Below are positions 44,201 to 54,530 of a DNA stretch of 64,000 bases, piece after piece. This DNA comes from Exobasidium rhododendri (lineage: Eukaryota > Basidiomycota > Exobasidiomycetes > Exobasidiales > Exobasidiaceae), in contig CP110632.1 in assembly GCA_026210745.1 (NCBI GenBank), positions 1,364,001 through 1,428,000 on the forward strand. The letters run 5' to 3'. The notes beneath the pieces are model-generated. The model did no database searches and was not told where the DNA came from. It saw only the letters and a list, made by a program, of their open reading frames with translations. The translations under genes and the position numbers were made by a program. Each line of letters opens with the position of its first letter. Position 1 is the stretch's first letter.

Positions 44201-44704
44201 GATGTAAGCAAAGACCAGTCTGCGAGTTTCTTTGCTGATCTCTGCCGATCGTGGATGGCGAACGACTGCTGACATCGTTTGGCGAATCAGCGAGAGCACA
44301 GTAGAGAGCTTGAGTGGGTCAGCAACGCCTAGGTCTGCTTGTGCACCTCTACTGCGGACACTGCCCACTCGAACGGAGGCAAACCATTTTGCGAAGCGTT
44401 GCCATTGCATAGTGCTGATAGGGCTGAGAGAGCCAGGGGGGTGGCGAGTGTCAGCGGGAAGATCCGGTGCGAGGTAGACTGCAGGATCGGAGCCACTGGC
44501 AGTGAAGAAGCTACGCAGGAGGGACAGGCATCGCTGGTGCATTCGCACTGTTTGGGGAGCCAGCAATTTACCAAAATGCAGACCATCGAGACCAGCCATG
44601 TCGTCCTGAATTGCAGCAGTGGTGTTGTCGATGCCTCGCTGCGCTGCGATCTGTGCCTCTCGTGCTCGGGCTCGGGCCTCCTGTTGCTCTTTGTTGCGAG
44701 CCAT
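41251..44704 (-). CDS. DUF3435-like tyrosine recombinase with C-terminal zinc fingers
   Basis: There are two exons (44704-41694, 41626-41251), giving 1128 residues in frame. The N-terminal core-binding part starts at LLAPQTVRMHQRCLSLLRSF. The catalytic domain shows TVSRPGELIHS (first Arg, about residue 229), WCDIELFYV, LLCPILDLLGLAEIQ, YVWRRMSGNIL (YxxR, about 393) and MMGHNLSSKVFGAYIS (GH and the candidate Tyr nucleophile, about 430). This order matches the DUF3435/Crypton-type recombinases that include Starship captains. C-terminally there are several CxxC/H zinc-finger-like units, for example CWFASCDYTCDNAGEMRIHY and CPIPSCVEECGSTRDFGNHF; one is split by the intron. A low-complexity part repeats NLFEQ three times. 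An in-frame extension to 44995 exists, but MARNKEQQEARARAR is the more natural start. Confidence 0.75.
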
Positions 44705-45909
44705 GTTGAGTAAGCCGCGGATGAGAGTCAGCCGGAGAACGAAGCGGAGTGAGTGAGCAATTCGGCGGAAGGTGGAACGGAGCGGTGAGCACGTAAATTG
44801 CGGCGTCAGCGCTACTCGGTAAGCGAGCCTTGTACATAAAATATATATGATCGGCGCGGTTTTTCCTTGGTCGCCTGGACTTGGTGGGCAGATTGCAATC
44901 AATTGGACATTGCTTAGCAGTATGATGGACAATGGGCACCTCTTTGCACTAGATGTACTGGCTTTCGAGCCTACATTGCCATTCAGGTCCATCAATACAC
45001 AGCAATATCATGATAGAGGCTTGACTGATGCCGACTTCAATACATAGGAGTCGCCTGGACTCTATTGTTATCCAGACAGGTCAAGTCAAATCCAGACTCT
45101 GTCATTACATATGAGGTGACCTTCATAATATCTTACACAGATATGTCACAGATCGTATGCACTGATTCATCTCCATCTCTTTGGATCCTCCCTGCTTTGT
45201 TTTGTTCACTACACCAGGAATAGGAGCCACTCTCCCTGATTCGGACATGTGCAGTGGGTGAGCTCCATGTAAGGTTGACGTCTGCGAGAATTCCGACGTT
45301 CTAGCTTTTGAGTCTGCACGCCATACCTTTGCTCCGTAATCTCCAACTAATACTTGGGTGCGGAAAATGGAGTCTAGAATGCGCCTTCCATGCAAGACAA
45401 GCTTATCTACGCGTTTTTGAGAAATTTTCTCCAGTATAGATACACTCTCATTAAACACACGAACCACTCACCAATTACGTGATCTGATTGGCGGAGGATA
45501 CAATATCGAAAGCTTGAAACGGTCTTAGGTCCAAAAGACCCATGTCAGTACTATGTAGACTGTATGGAGCAGAGGCCATGCCACTGCAGCACGCAGCCAT
45601 TCAGTCTAAATCGCAATTCTCCTTAGCCGATATCATTGACTGCCAACGAGAAAGACCTCTACGATGAAGACCTGCAAAGATTCGTAGATACGATACAGTG
45701 GAGTGCAAAGCTATTCGGATTGAATATAATGTGTCGCCATCTACGCCAAATTAAGCTCTCACATGATGGAATGTGTGGCAGAAGTCCTAGTGGTAGGCGG
45801 AAGAGTAAGCGGCGTAGGGCGAGGTGAAGGAGACAGTCGCAGAGTAAGCGGGCAGTAGTGGCGCACTCTTACTTGCCACTCTGCACACGAATATACGTAC
45901 AAGAGTCAC
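44705..45909. other. Region upstream of the recombinase, no clear gene
   Basis: A short minus-strand ORF at 45123-45467 and a plus-strand ORF at 45636-45827 do not resemble known proteins. The 12-mer GTCGCCTGGACT occurs at about 44870 and again at about 45051 as a direct repeat, the second inside a near-palindrome GAGTCGCCTGGACTC. Confidence 0.4.
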
Positions 45910-46100
45910 AAAGCGTCTCGATCATTCCCAAGTATCGCCTATTTGCGAAGAATGATACAATCAACTCAAGCCTAGGTCACCCTGCGATTGCCTCGAGCGA
46001 TGAGGTGACAACTGAAGCATGAGTCTTCCGCACTGCGTACTTTGAGACGAAGTTCAACCGAAAGCTCCAATACACTGCTTTCCCCGCGCAATTTTGCATA
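45910..46100 (+). pseudogene. Degenerate Argonaute PAZ-region fragment (copy 1)
   Basis: Two segments match the better-preserved Argonaute relic about 1 kb downstream. ATCATTCCCAAGTATCG matches the IIPKHR segment, and TACTTTGAGACGAAGTTCA matches the YSETKFNRK segment. The sequence between them is scrambled and no frame stays open. It appears to be an older, more decayed copy of the same gene region. Confidence 0.6.
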
Positions 46101-46442
46101 CGAGCCTATCCCTGCATGAGAAGACGGCAAGATATACGTGCAAATCTCTGAGATCGCTTTTTTTCGAGCTACGACGAGAGGAGAAGCGGGAATCACCCCG
46201 CAAGCACTTGGATGCCTGTGACTACGACGGAAGAAAGAACGTGTACACACCTGTGAAGTTTGACTTTCAGTAACACACAATCCTCGTCGAGTTACCGAGT
46301 TGCGCCCGTGGCGGCAGCGCAAATCGACAAAGATTCGAGGTGAGCCCAGAGAGATGGACCGTTGCGCGCACAGTGATGTCACGCTCGTTACACATTCCAC
46401 GCTCCTCCTTCTCCGACGCTTCGGCTGTTAGGTAACACTGAA

Positions 46443-48049
46443 GGAAGTCGACCAAACTGACCCAAACATCATCCAATTGTTTTGCCAAAAGGATCGACAA
46501 ACCATTCAAGCTGCAAGTTCCTCCACCGTCGATGGACTCTCCTTGACGCTCCAGTCGGGTGAGGTCGCACTACGTCACGGTCCAAGTCGTGATCCGAATC
46601 TCAAGATCCATGGCGTTGGTGGTCGACGATTCTTTAGATGACGCCTTCGGTACCGATTGCGAATGGAGCTGAGATCTGCAAAGGATTCTTCCAGTCTCTT
46701 CGACCTGCCCAGATGGGTTTGATCTTGAACCTCGACGTTGCCTTCCGTTGCTTCCTCTCCGGAGGTCCTTTCCTGGAGGTCGCTGCAAAGATCCTCGGAG
46801 TGGGTAGCAGCGGCGGCGGCGGTGGAGGAGGTCGAGGTGGACGCGGTGGAAGAGGCGGTAGCAGAGGCGGCTATGGAGGCGGCTATGGAGGCGGTCACGG
46901 TGCAGCCCCTGTCATGCTTCAGACTCTGACCACGCATGAGCAACAAGCACTACGCAAGAAGTTACAAGGAGTCTCAATCATCCCCAAGCATCGACCAAAC
47001 GCGAAAGCGGAAAAGTTTACTGGCTTCACACCAAAGTCAGCTCGCAACACCTACTTTGAGCAAAAGGACGGCAATGCAGTCAAGAACATCTCCGTCATGG
47101 AGTACTCTGAGACGAAATTCAACCGCAAGATTTGCTTTCCCAACTTGCCTTGTGCTATGTTGAATCGAAAGACGTTTATTCCATTGGAGTTTTGCAAAGT
47201 GCTCAGTGGAACACCGGTACCGCTTCAACGCATGACACCAGCGATGACGCAAGACATGATTTGTGAAAGTGCTTTGAAGCCACCGATGCGATTGGAACGA
47301 AATCGAGAGATCCGGTACAAGAATGCGTATGAATCAAGCAAGCTGCTTCAAGCCTTTGACATGAAGATTGCTGCCGAGCCGGTACAGGTGGAAGCAAGAA
47401 CCTTGTCTTCCCCTCAGATCACGTATGGACGGGATCACAGAATGCAGGCTCGAGATGGATCGTGGAACTTGATGAATGCTCAATTTGTCGCCTCGGGAGA
47501 TGTTCTGCAGACGGTAGTCTTGCTCAATTGCGCACATCGTTCGGCCGCTCAGTGCCATCAGTTTGCCGAGCGACAGATGCAAGAGTGCAAGAAGCTTGGT
47601 ATGCATATCAATGTGCGACAAATGCACTACGAGGAATGTCCAGCTGATCCACAGGCGGTGCTCAACGCTATGAAAGAGGCCGGTCGAGCAGCATATGCTC
47701 TGGGCGGCAAAACAAAGGCGGCGGAGGAATCTACTCACGCCATCTGAAGGTCTGACGGGACTGTAGCTCTGAGCTTTTGCCGATCTTGATCATCGTGTTT
47801 CGTGATGGAGTGTCGGAGGGAGAGTACCAGAGCGTCAGCAACCTGGAAGTCACGTCACTCAAGCAGGCTGCCTCGAAGGTGAGAAGTTGTGGCGATGAAC
47901 GACAGTGGCGAGTGATTGACAAGCCTACCCGTTCTTTGTTCCCTTTTCTCTCACAATTGAAGCCAGGGTACAACCCAAAGGTCACCTTCATCGTCTGTGG
48001 GAAGCTCCATTGTATGCGCTTCAGTATCAAGAGCCCAGCAGACACAGAC
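46443..48049 (+). pseudogene. Argonaute gene relic (linker, PAZ, L2, partial MID/PIWI)
   Basis: The upstream piece VALRHGPSRDPNL with VGGRRFF matches the Argonaute DUF1785 (L1) region but ends in a frame break at about 46630. The next frame continues with PIANGAEICKGFFQSLRP, LNLDVAFRCFLSGGP, a Gly/Arg-rich insert (RGG-like), then PAZ and L2 blocks: LPCAMLNRKTFIPLEFCKV, TPAMTQDMICESALKPPMR and ARTLSSPQITYGRDH. The ORF stops after KEAGRAAYALGGK. A last piece, IIVFRDGVSEGEYQSV and GYNPKVTFIVCGK, is PIWI, but the stretch with the first catalytic Asp is missing and the sequence ends before the later catalytic residues. Frame breaks, an internal deletion and truncation make a slicer-active product impossible. 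Confidence 0.8.
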
Positions 48050-48726
48050 TAAAAGCATTAAATACTCAGCTGTACATACTCATGCATTTGACATCTTTGT
48101 GCAGACGCAAGCATGTCTCGTTGGAAATGCTCGACATGCCCTCTACCAGATTGTCAGGGATGGGTTGAAGTTCAGCAGCAACAGATCGCAGACGTCGCGC
48201 AAAATTTTGAGCTACACATACACACATGCGACTCCGGACATCGTTTCCCCATTCAATTGACTGGTATGGTGAACAGTGAAATGAGCTTTGCTATAGTGAT
48301 CAATGTACCAATGCAAGACCACCTTTCCTCCCTTTGTTTTCCAGCCCTGTCCCTTGCTTCAGAGGGACGGGCATTCATCTACGGCATCGAAGTAAAACGC
48401 ACAAAGTCTTACCTGATCTGGAACACATCACCAAACAGCTGCGACGGAGACAGACGGGCAAACATTACACCCGTGAAACATGATCTGTGAGAGGATCGAG
48501 GCGACTAATATCGACGGAAGTCAAGGAAAGTCTCGGCATCCGAATCACACTCGATCAAGCTCATGGTTTTCGTATTGCATCTTACTGTTGATGAAGGCGT
48601 GGGCGTTGTCTCACGGTAAGAAATCCCTGTGCTACATTGAAGGCCCCTCTCTTTCCTACTGGAGGCTACGTGCAAAGATCATTGAGTGAAGTGAAAAGGT
48701 CGAGGTACAGGTAGCCGCGTATCTTA
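48050..48726. other. Region between Argonaute relic and TIR transposon
   Basis: The ORF at 48113-48490 has no recognisable domain and starts just after the relic, so it may be out-of-frame decay. No supported gene. Confidence 0.35.
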
Positions 48727-48755
48727 CCATGCGCGACGGCTATTAGGCACACGTG
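48727..48755 (+). repeat. Left terminal inverted repeat
   Basis: 29 bp, matching the right repeat in inverse orientation with one mismatch (CTATTAGG here, CTAATAGG in the reverse complement of the other). Confidence 0.92.
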
Positions 48756-49856
48756 CGTTTTTTCCCCACTAGACAGCACACTTAGCAAATCATGCTGTAA
48801 CAGCATGACCGCCGCCCCAATGTATCATAGCTCCTAATGAAATAGAATTGTATGGTAATTCTGAACCAATTTATTTGAAACCAAAAGTGTGAAACATGCC
48901 GTTGTGAGGGACCTGCTCTAAGTGTGAAATTTGGCCTATTGTAAAAAAGGCGCTAATTTGGCTTCATGAAACCTGCAGTCCGGAGGGTGTATCGATGGCC
49001 ACCACGGTGCTACCATGCCATCGTCCGAAGGGCTTGAGATTCTGATACGTTGTAGGAAAATATAGTATTATATATATGAAGTGTGAGAAAAAATGATGCA
49101 TCACATATGAAAGAGAGGAGATATAAGGGGAGCAAACCACTACGCCAGAAGGGTCCGATATTTAAGTTTGAGGGCCAGAAAATTTGCGATCATTACCGAA
49201 CAAGGTATTCCTCAACCCAACGACGTGCTAGAGCCTGGTCTTCTTGACTAAACAAGTCAAGAGTGGCATTACTATCATCCTGCTCATTTGTATTTGCCAT
49301 TTCGTTATCAGAAAGATCCATCTCATCGCCATCGATACCAACCTCCTGATTTTCACCATCATTTCCACCCGACTGACCATTGTTGTCCGCCAAGACGTCT
49401 TCATTGTCATCCAATGTACGAGTAGACCCTTGTGACATCTGAAGTAATGTTTCAACCTGTTTTCTTGGTCTTCTGGCCCTTTTAGGGGGAGCATTGGGCT
49501 GCTCAAGAGGGTCCACCACAGCTGCTTCAGCTTCTATTAAAATACGACTTGTTTCCCGCTGCTGCTCTGCTTCCAAGCATTGACGTCTTAATTCCATGAA
49601 CTTGTCGCCAAGCTCAGTTCGTTCTGTTTCAGCAAAGGTCCTGCCCACCAGATCCAGCATCTGTCCGTACGGCGTCTCCATGTCGATGAAAGAAGGGGGC
49701 GTCACGGTCATCTCCACGATCTTCTTGGGATCGTGAATTCTATGTGTACTTACAGCACCGCGATTGACAGGCCATACTCCAGTGACCTCGAATGCCTTTT
49801 TGATCAAATCCATGGTCCATACTTCCTTTCGTGCCTTGTCCCATCGTCTGACGGGG

Positions 49857-49870
49857 AAAAATGATGGCGT
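49857..49870 (-). repeat. Intronic motif copy 1 (AAAAATGATGGCGT on + strand)
   Basis: Shares 14 nt with the copies at 50276 and 51366. On the coding (minus) strand it reads ACGCCATCATTTTT just upstream of a splice acceptor. Confidence 0.8.
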
Positions 49871-50275
49871 AGTGGCGCAATTTAATCACCATGATTCAAT
49901 AAACTAGAGCAATGCCTTGCACACTCACACGGGGAAGTTAAGCCTATTGACAGCCCATTTTTTCCTTATCCTGTGCTTCACATTGGCACCATAGAGCTGT
50001 TTCATTGGCCCAAATAGCACCTTATCAAGTCCTTGAAGCTCGTCGGTGCAGTTTGGCGGATAGGTGACGATGTCGATATTATTCTCGCTGAAATAATCAA
50101 GTGTATCGGGACTGACATGCATGCTGACATTGTCCTGCCAAATGAGAAATTCAATCAGTACAAATACTAGTCCTCCTCCTCAGCTACCATTTGAGCTTTG
50201 ATTCATGCTTCTAGCCCTATCACAGACGTCACAACTCGAAGTCGTGCTTGTCATGCTCCCAAATTTACGCGTCTC

Positions 50276-50290
50276 AAAAAATGATGGCGT
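50276..50290 (-). repeat. Intronic motif copy 2
   Basis: Same motif, just after a GTGAGT donor on the minus strand. Confidence 0.8.
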
Positions 50291-50604
50291 TTCACTCACC
50301 ATGACAAGAAGGGCTCAATTGATGCGAGATCCAATGCCTGCATGCTTTGCAAGGTGATCGATGAATCTCTGCATCATTTCATTTGTATTGTAGCCCTTTT
50401 CATTTTGATACAGAGCTGTGTGCGGGGGCAATTGAACAAATTTGTCATGCCGAAGGACACTTCTCTCGCTTCCTTTGAAAATAATAAAGGATGGGATCAT
50501 TTCACCGTCTGCTCAAATACACTCAACCACAGTGCATGAACTTCTGTTGCAGTTGTCTATATAGAGCAGAACAAAGCATTAGATCGACTCCTAAACAAAG
50601 ATCA

Positions 50605-50636
50605 AGGGACCATTGCGCAATTGCGCAATGGTCCCT
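50605..50636. repeat. 32-bp perfect palindrome inside the transposon
   Basis: The half-site AGGGACCATTGCGCAA is followed at once by its reverse complement. It lies in a probable intron of the transposase gene. Confidence 0.9.
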
Positions 50637-51365
50637 CAATAATAAAAATAGCATGACTCACCCGATGCTTGCGGCGCTCGCTTTGTGTGACTTCTTGCTG
50701 CCGATCCAATCATTCTCTCTTTGATCATTGCCGTAGCAATCCATGCTGAGGTTTCGTCCATTCCATATATGGTACTTGCATTGTGTTTGCCTTCGCGGAC
50801 GGCCGTTTTGAGCTGACAGATCTTACCGTGAGATTAATGCTCTGAATGACCATGGCTCGATCGATTGCACTCACATTGAAGAAGTATTGGTCCAATCGCT
50901 CTGGAGTCATTGCGAATGCCTTTGGCAGGGTAGTACCCATACCCCAATAGGTTTTAACTAAGGGATTACGCTCCAAGAAGCGGTCAAGCCAATGTTTGCC
51001 GAGGTCATGCTGTATATTACTGCGGACCAATATCAATTGAGCTTTTTCCTTTACTTTGGCCGCCGTGAGACTGTAGTGACAGCTTTCTTTATGCAAAATG
51101 TATTGAGACAATGTAGCTTCACATGCTGGAGTCAATATTTGACGCTTCTGAGCATGCTCTTGCCGTGTTACGGCCCCTCAAAGCCGTGAGCGAATAACCG
51201 ACACCGTGACATCGAATTCCCTTGCTGCGGCTCGTAGCGACAACGTACCCTCTCTTACTTTTTCCACAGCCTCGAGTGCCTTCTCATTGTAGCTTTCTCT
51301 CATTTTTTTATCCACTATGCGGCGAGACGAGCAAGATTTCAGCATTTTGCCGCGACCCGTCCTGT

Positions 51366-51380
51366 AAAAAATGATGGCGT
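51366..51380 (-). repeat. Intronic motif copy 3
   Basis: Same motif, directly before a CAG acceptor on the minus strand; shares 18 nt with copy 1. Confidence 0.8.
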
Positions 51381-51591
51381 AGTGTGTGCTGACTACCGGT
51401 ATATTTTGGACCACGCGCATTCTCAGACACCATGACTTCTCTTATAGTAAAATTTCATCAAATTGCATCAGAGCGTCTAACATACATAGGGGGGTTGATC
51501 TGATAGGCGTGCATGGTCATACCTGCGCCATCGAAGGGCGCAAATGGGAACTAGGAGAGCCGCAATTGGGCGTTGTACAATTTCATGCGAA

Positions 51592-51620
51592 CACGTGTGC
51601 CTATTAGCCGTCGCGCATGG
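51592..51620 (-). repeat. Right terminal inverted repeat
   Basis: 29 bp, the inverse partner of the left repeat; followed directly by the TA duplication. Confidence 0.92.
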
Positions 51621-51622
51621 TA

Positions 51623-51720
51623 GTGTGCTAATAATCGTACACCTCGAGCTGTGTGATTAATCGCACGCGTCTGGCTGTGCGAATAATCGTACACCTCTGG
51701 CTGTGCGAATAATCGCACAG
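51623..51720. repeat. 26-28-bp tandem array beside the transposon
   Basis: Units start at 51623, 51651, 51677 and 51703 with the core GTGCGAATAATCG. Each unit also contains a short inverted repeat (GTGCGA...TCGCAC). The array abuts the right TA of the transposon. Confidence 0.8.
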
Positions 51721-52114
51721 CTGCCTTCTAACATTCCCCCCCCCCCTCCTCTCGACAAACTCATTAGAAATACACGCCTTTCTCTTTCACCAAAGCTTTC
51801 TCATTTGTGGTAGTTCAAGCCACTATAGTAATATAAAAATTGTAACATATGTAAGCAAATTTACATACAGTATTCAAAGAATAAATTAGACGCGTCGATA
51901 TTTTGAATAATTATAGCACCGGAGAAGTCGGAGCGCGTGGCAGAAACGACGCCCAAATCAGATCGTACAACGATCGTTGTCCGGCATTTTCCCGACGACG
52001 GGCAAGAAGAAGCAGAAGCATGATCTCATTGTAGCGATGAATGGAATAAGCCCGATACAAATGAGCGAGAGAATAGAAGCTGAGAAAGGGAATGGCTATA
52101 CATGTGCCCACCGT

Positions 52115-54341
52115 TCAGATTGCACGCATCTTCACCTTCAATGCCCGATGGTTAAGCTCCTTCTTCTTTGCAGGCTTGACCTTCGGTCGCAGCACGGGCG
52201 GTAGTGTTCGCACGAATTGATCCAATTGCTTGCGTTTCACTGCCTTGAGCTGTCCTAGCTTGAAGCCTTTCGAATTGCTCTCCTCGATCGTGAGGCCCGT
52301 AGTCATTTTGCCCATTTGATTTGGCAGCGATTGCATGAATCCAGCGCCAAGCTCCTCCTCCCCTGGCGCAACAAAGCCGGATCTTGAGCAAGTGGCGAGC
52401 AAAGTAGCAAACTCCTCAAAAGGCACGAGCCAATGATTAGCGGTCTGGCGACAGTCTTGAAAGCTGTTCTCAACGAGCACAACATATCGCTGGCAGACCC
52501 CCGGCGGCGTTTCTCCCAACCGCTTAGCCGGTACTGCAGAATTTCCAGCGGTGATGTAAGCATGCAAAGTGGCACAGCGACTTGCTGAGACAATGGGCGT
52601 AGATGATAAAGCCCAAACAATCTTGAAAGCGTGCGTGGCGATGAGTTCGCCATCCACCCGTCTCTCACGCAGTGAAGCGGAGACCCATGGCTGACTGTGC
52701 AGAAAAAGCGTGCCAGTGACAACATACTGCTCCTCAAAGACTGGGCAGCTTGCTCTAATTCTTGCCTCGAAGAACGTCCAAAGATGCTCGTTCATCTTGG
52801 CGTTCTGAGCAAAGACGTTGCTCAGCAGCATGGTGTCCTGCACCTTTTCTGCGTGCTGTTCGCGCGGCGAGCTGTACTCCACAATGCCTGATTCCGTACG
52901 AGCCCTGAATTTGTTGTCTGCCCAGACAGACGAAGCGCCATCAAGCAATCCGGTGAGCCAAGACAGACTTGCTGGATCCACCGCAAATGCCGCATTTCCC
53001 TGTGGCTGCACATGTCCGCGTCCTGCACAATGTGACGGTCAGCCCAGCTCTAGACTCTGACTGCTCTATTCACTTACCAAGCTTGTCCTTTTCGGGCAGA
53101 GCCAAGTTTGCCGTTGAAACAGCGTTGGAAGGCAGGCAGACCACACGAGGATCAGCTTTGAAGGCTGGTCCAGGCCCGTAATTAGCTGGCATTGGCATCG
53201 ATGCTCGGGGAGGGTAGCGAAGTACCTCTAGCGCTCCAATGCACTGACGAGTGCTGTGGTCGAAGACGCCAATGCTACCCATGTTCTGCAAAGTTTGATA
53301 ACTTGCCAAGGTAGCGACTGCGGTCGTCTGCTGAACTTGAGCCTGCTCGTTCTTGTCTGCCATTCGCTCGTCGCAAGATTGTTGCAGCCACTTGATCACA
53401 GCCAAAGCCTGACGCTGAGCTACTTTACGCAGCTCATCGTGTCCGATGTGAGCGGTACGATGCTGATGCATCGTCCACCTCGCATCGGACAAAGCCTCCA
53501 ACACGCTCACGATAGCGGAATGCTCAGCTTGAGCTCCCTCTGCCTGGACGGACTCCTTTGCCCTTCTTCCCATTTGCCGAATCCACTTCTTGCTCTTGCC
53601 CTTGAGAAAAGCCTTTGTACTCACGCTGAGCTCCATTCCAGCTCGGAAGGAGAGCACGTCTGCGATGGGGAGGTGCTGCCAGAATCCGCTTGATGGCAAC
53701 ACGCACAAAGATAAGCGCTCGAAAATCTCCATTGCTGGGACGATGAGTGCTGCTGTTGCAGGACACTCGACAAGGCCATGCAAGGAGATAGCAAGCTCTC
53801 CTAGCAGCTCACTAAGTTGCAAGCCGAGATATCTGGGCAATGCGATCTGGGCGGCCGTTTTCAGTGTGCTGGCATGGTTGATAAAGCGACGGACCACATA
53901 CGAGGCTCTTGTCTGCATGGGTCGTTGAGGCATTGGATTTGCTTGATTAGCCTTGCGTTGAAGCTCGTAATGCAAATGCTGCAAGACCATGTTGACGCCT
54001 TCGACTAGAGTGGCCAGATGAAGGAGCTCGAAAGCGATGACAAGGAGCTCCCCGGCCTGACTTGCTGCGGACGGGATTGCCACGGGACGGATGCTGAAGC
54101 CAATAAGAAATCGCAATTGCTCTGCGATCGTAGCAGTGTTGATGCTTGCTGCGGTTCCTCCTGCTGCTTTGATCGTTGCGAATGCTTCTTCTAGGACGGC
54201 CTCCAATTCAGCCATTGATGGGATTGCTACCAATTCAGCCGGAGGGGGGGGAGTTGCTGGCTCCTGTGCAGCAGGAGTGGCCACTCGAGAGAAGAGCTTC
54301 TTTGCGGAGAGTCGAGCCTCACGAATAAGCCCAGAAATCAT
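52115..54341 (-). CDS. Unknown 723-residue protein of the insertion region
   Basis: There are two exons (54341-53078, 53022-52115), giving 723 residues in frame; an upstream Met at 54389 adds 16. I recognise no domain. The N-terminal half is Ala/Leu-rich and mostly helical (PSMAELEAVLEEAFATIKAA), with a basic stretch KAFLKGKSKKWIRQMGRRAK. The second half has WLTGLLDGASSVWADNKF, a beta-rich middle, and ends in a Lys-rich tail (LRPKVKPAKKKELNHRALK) suggestive of nucleic-acid binding or nuclear targeting. It shares orientation and a one-intron structure with the recombinase 7 kb away. An accessory protein of the element is a reasonable guess, not a demonstrated one. Confidence 0.7.
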
Positions 54342-54470
54342 GGCTGCGGTCAGACTCAGCGATGATGAAGAGCAAAGGAGATGTAGCAAAGCTGAGGAGA
54401 TGGTGAGCTCTTCTAAGATCGCTCGCCACTATTCTATGCAGAGGTACGAAAAGCTATCTTGTTTTGCGTC

Positions 54471-54530
54471 TCTTTGTTTGTGCTGTCTTTGTTTGTGCTT
54501 TCTTTGTTCGTGCTTTCTTTGTTCGTGCTC
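54471..54530 (+). repeat. Four 15-bp tandem repeats
   Basis: Units of TCTTTGTTYGTGCTN at 54471, 54486, 54501 and 54516, upstream of the unknown minus-strand gene. A related GCTCGCTCATTGTTCT repeat follows at about 54580-54625. Confidence 0.85.

Larger units (their letters stand above)
49193..51345 (-). pseudogene. Pogo/Fot1-family (DDE_1) transposase, inactivated
   Basis: An N-terminal psq-type helix-turn-helix is seen in EKALEAVEKVREGTLSLRAA and FDVTVSVIRSRL. A TGA stop follows at about 51182-51184, immediately before GAVTRQEHAQKRQIL, which is in the same frame. The first catalytic Asp lies in GMDETSAWIA. A second TGA interrupts VECI-ADGEMIPSFIIFKGS near 50510. The later part has DNVSMHVSPDTLDYF (second Asp), TYPPNCTDELQGLDKVLFG and an exon from 49813 to 49193 ending in an acidic tail. 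Both stops are one C-to-T or similar change from a sense codon. Several introns share the motif noted at 49857, 50276 and 51366. As it stands it cannot make a full transposase. Confidence 0.8.
48727..51620. mobile_element. Pogo/Fot1-like DNA transposon, 2.9 kb, inserted at TA
   Basis: The element begins and ends with 29-bp inverted repeats that differ at one base and open with CCATGCGCGACGGCTA. It is flanked on both sides by TA (48725-48726 and 51621-51622), the target duplication of the Tc1/mariner/pogo superfamily. Inside, on the minus strand, lies a DDE_1-type transposase with two in-frame stops. Confidence 0.9.

Noticed and set aside
45123-45467. Minus-strand ORF of 114 codons near the recombinase
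   Set aside because: Considered as a transposase fragment, but no DDE or HTH motif could be identified.
46638-47747. Treating the long Argonaute ORF as a functional gene
   Set aside because: The L1 region is out of frame upstream, the PIWI catalytic part is absent, and PIWI scraps lie beyond a stop.
48113-48490. Plus-strand ORF after the Argonaute relic
   Set aside because: No recognisable motif and it does not continue the PIWI domain; likely chance.
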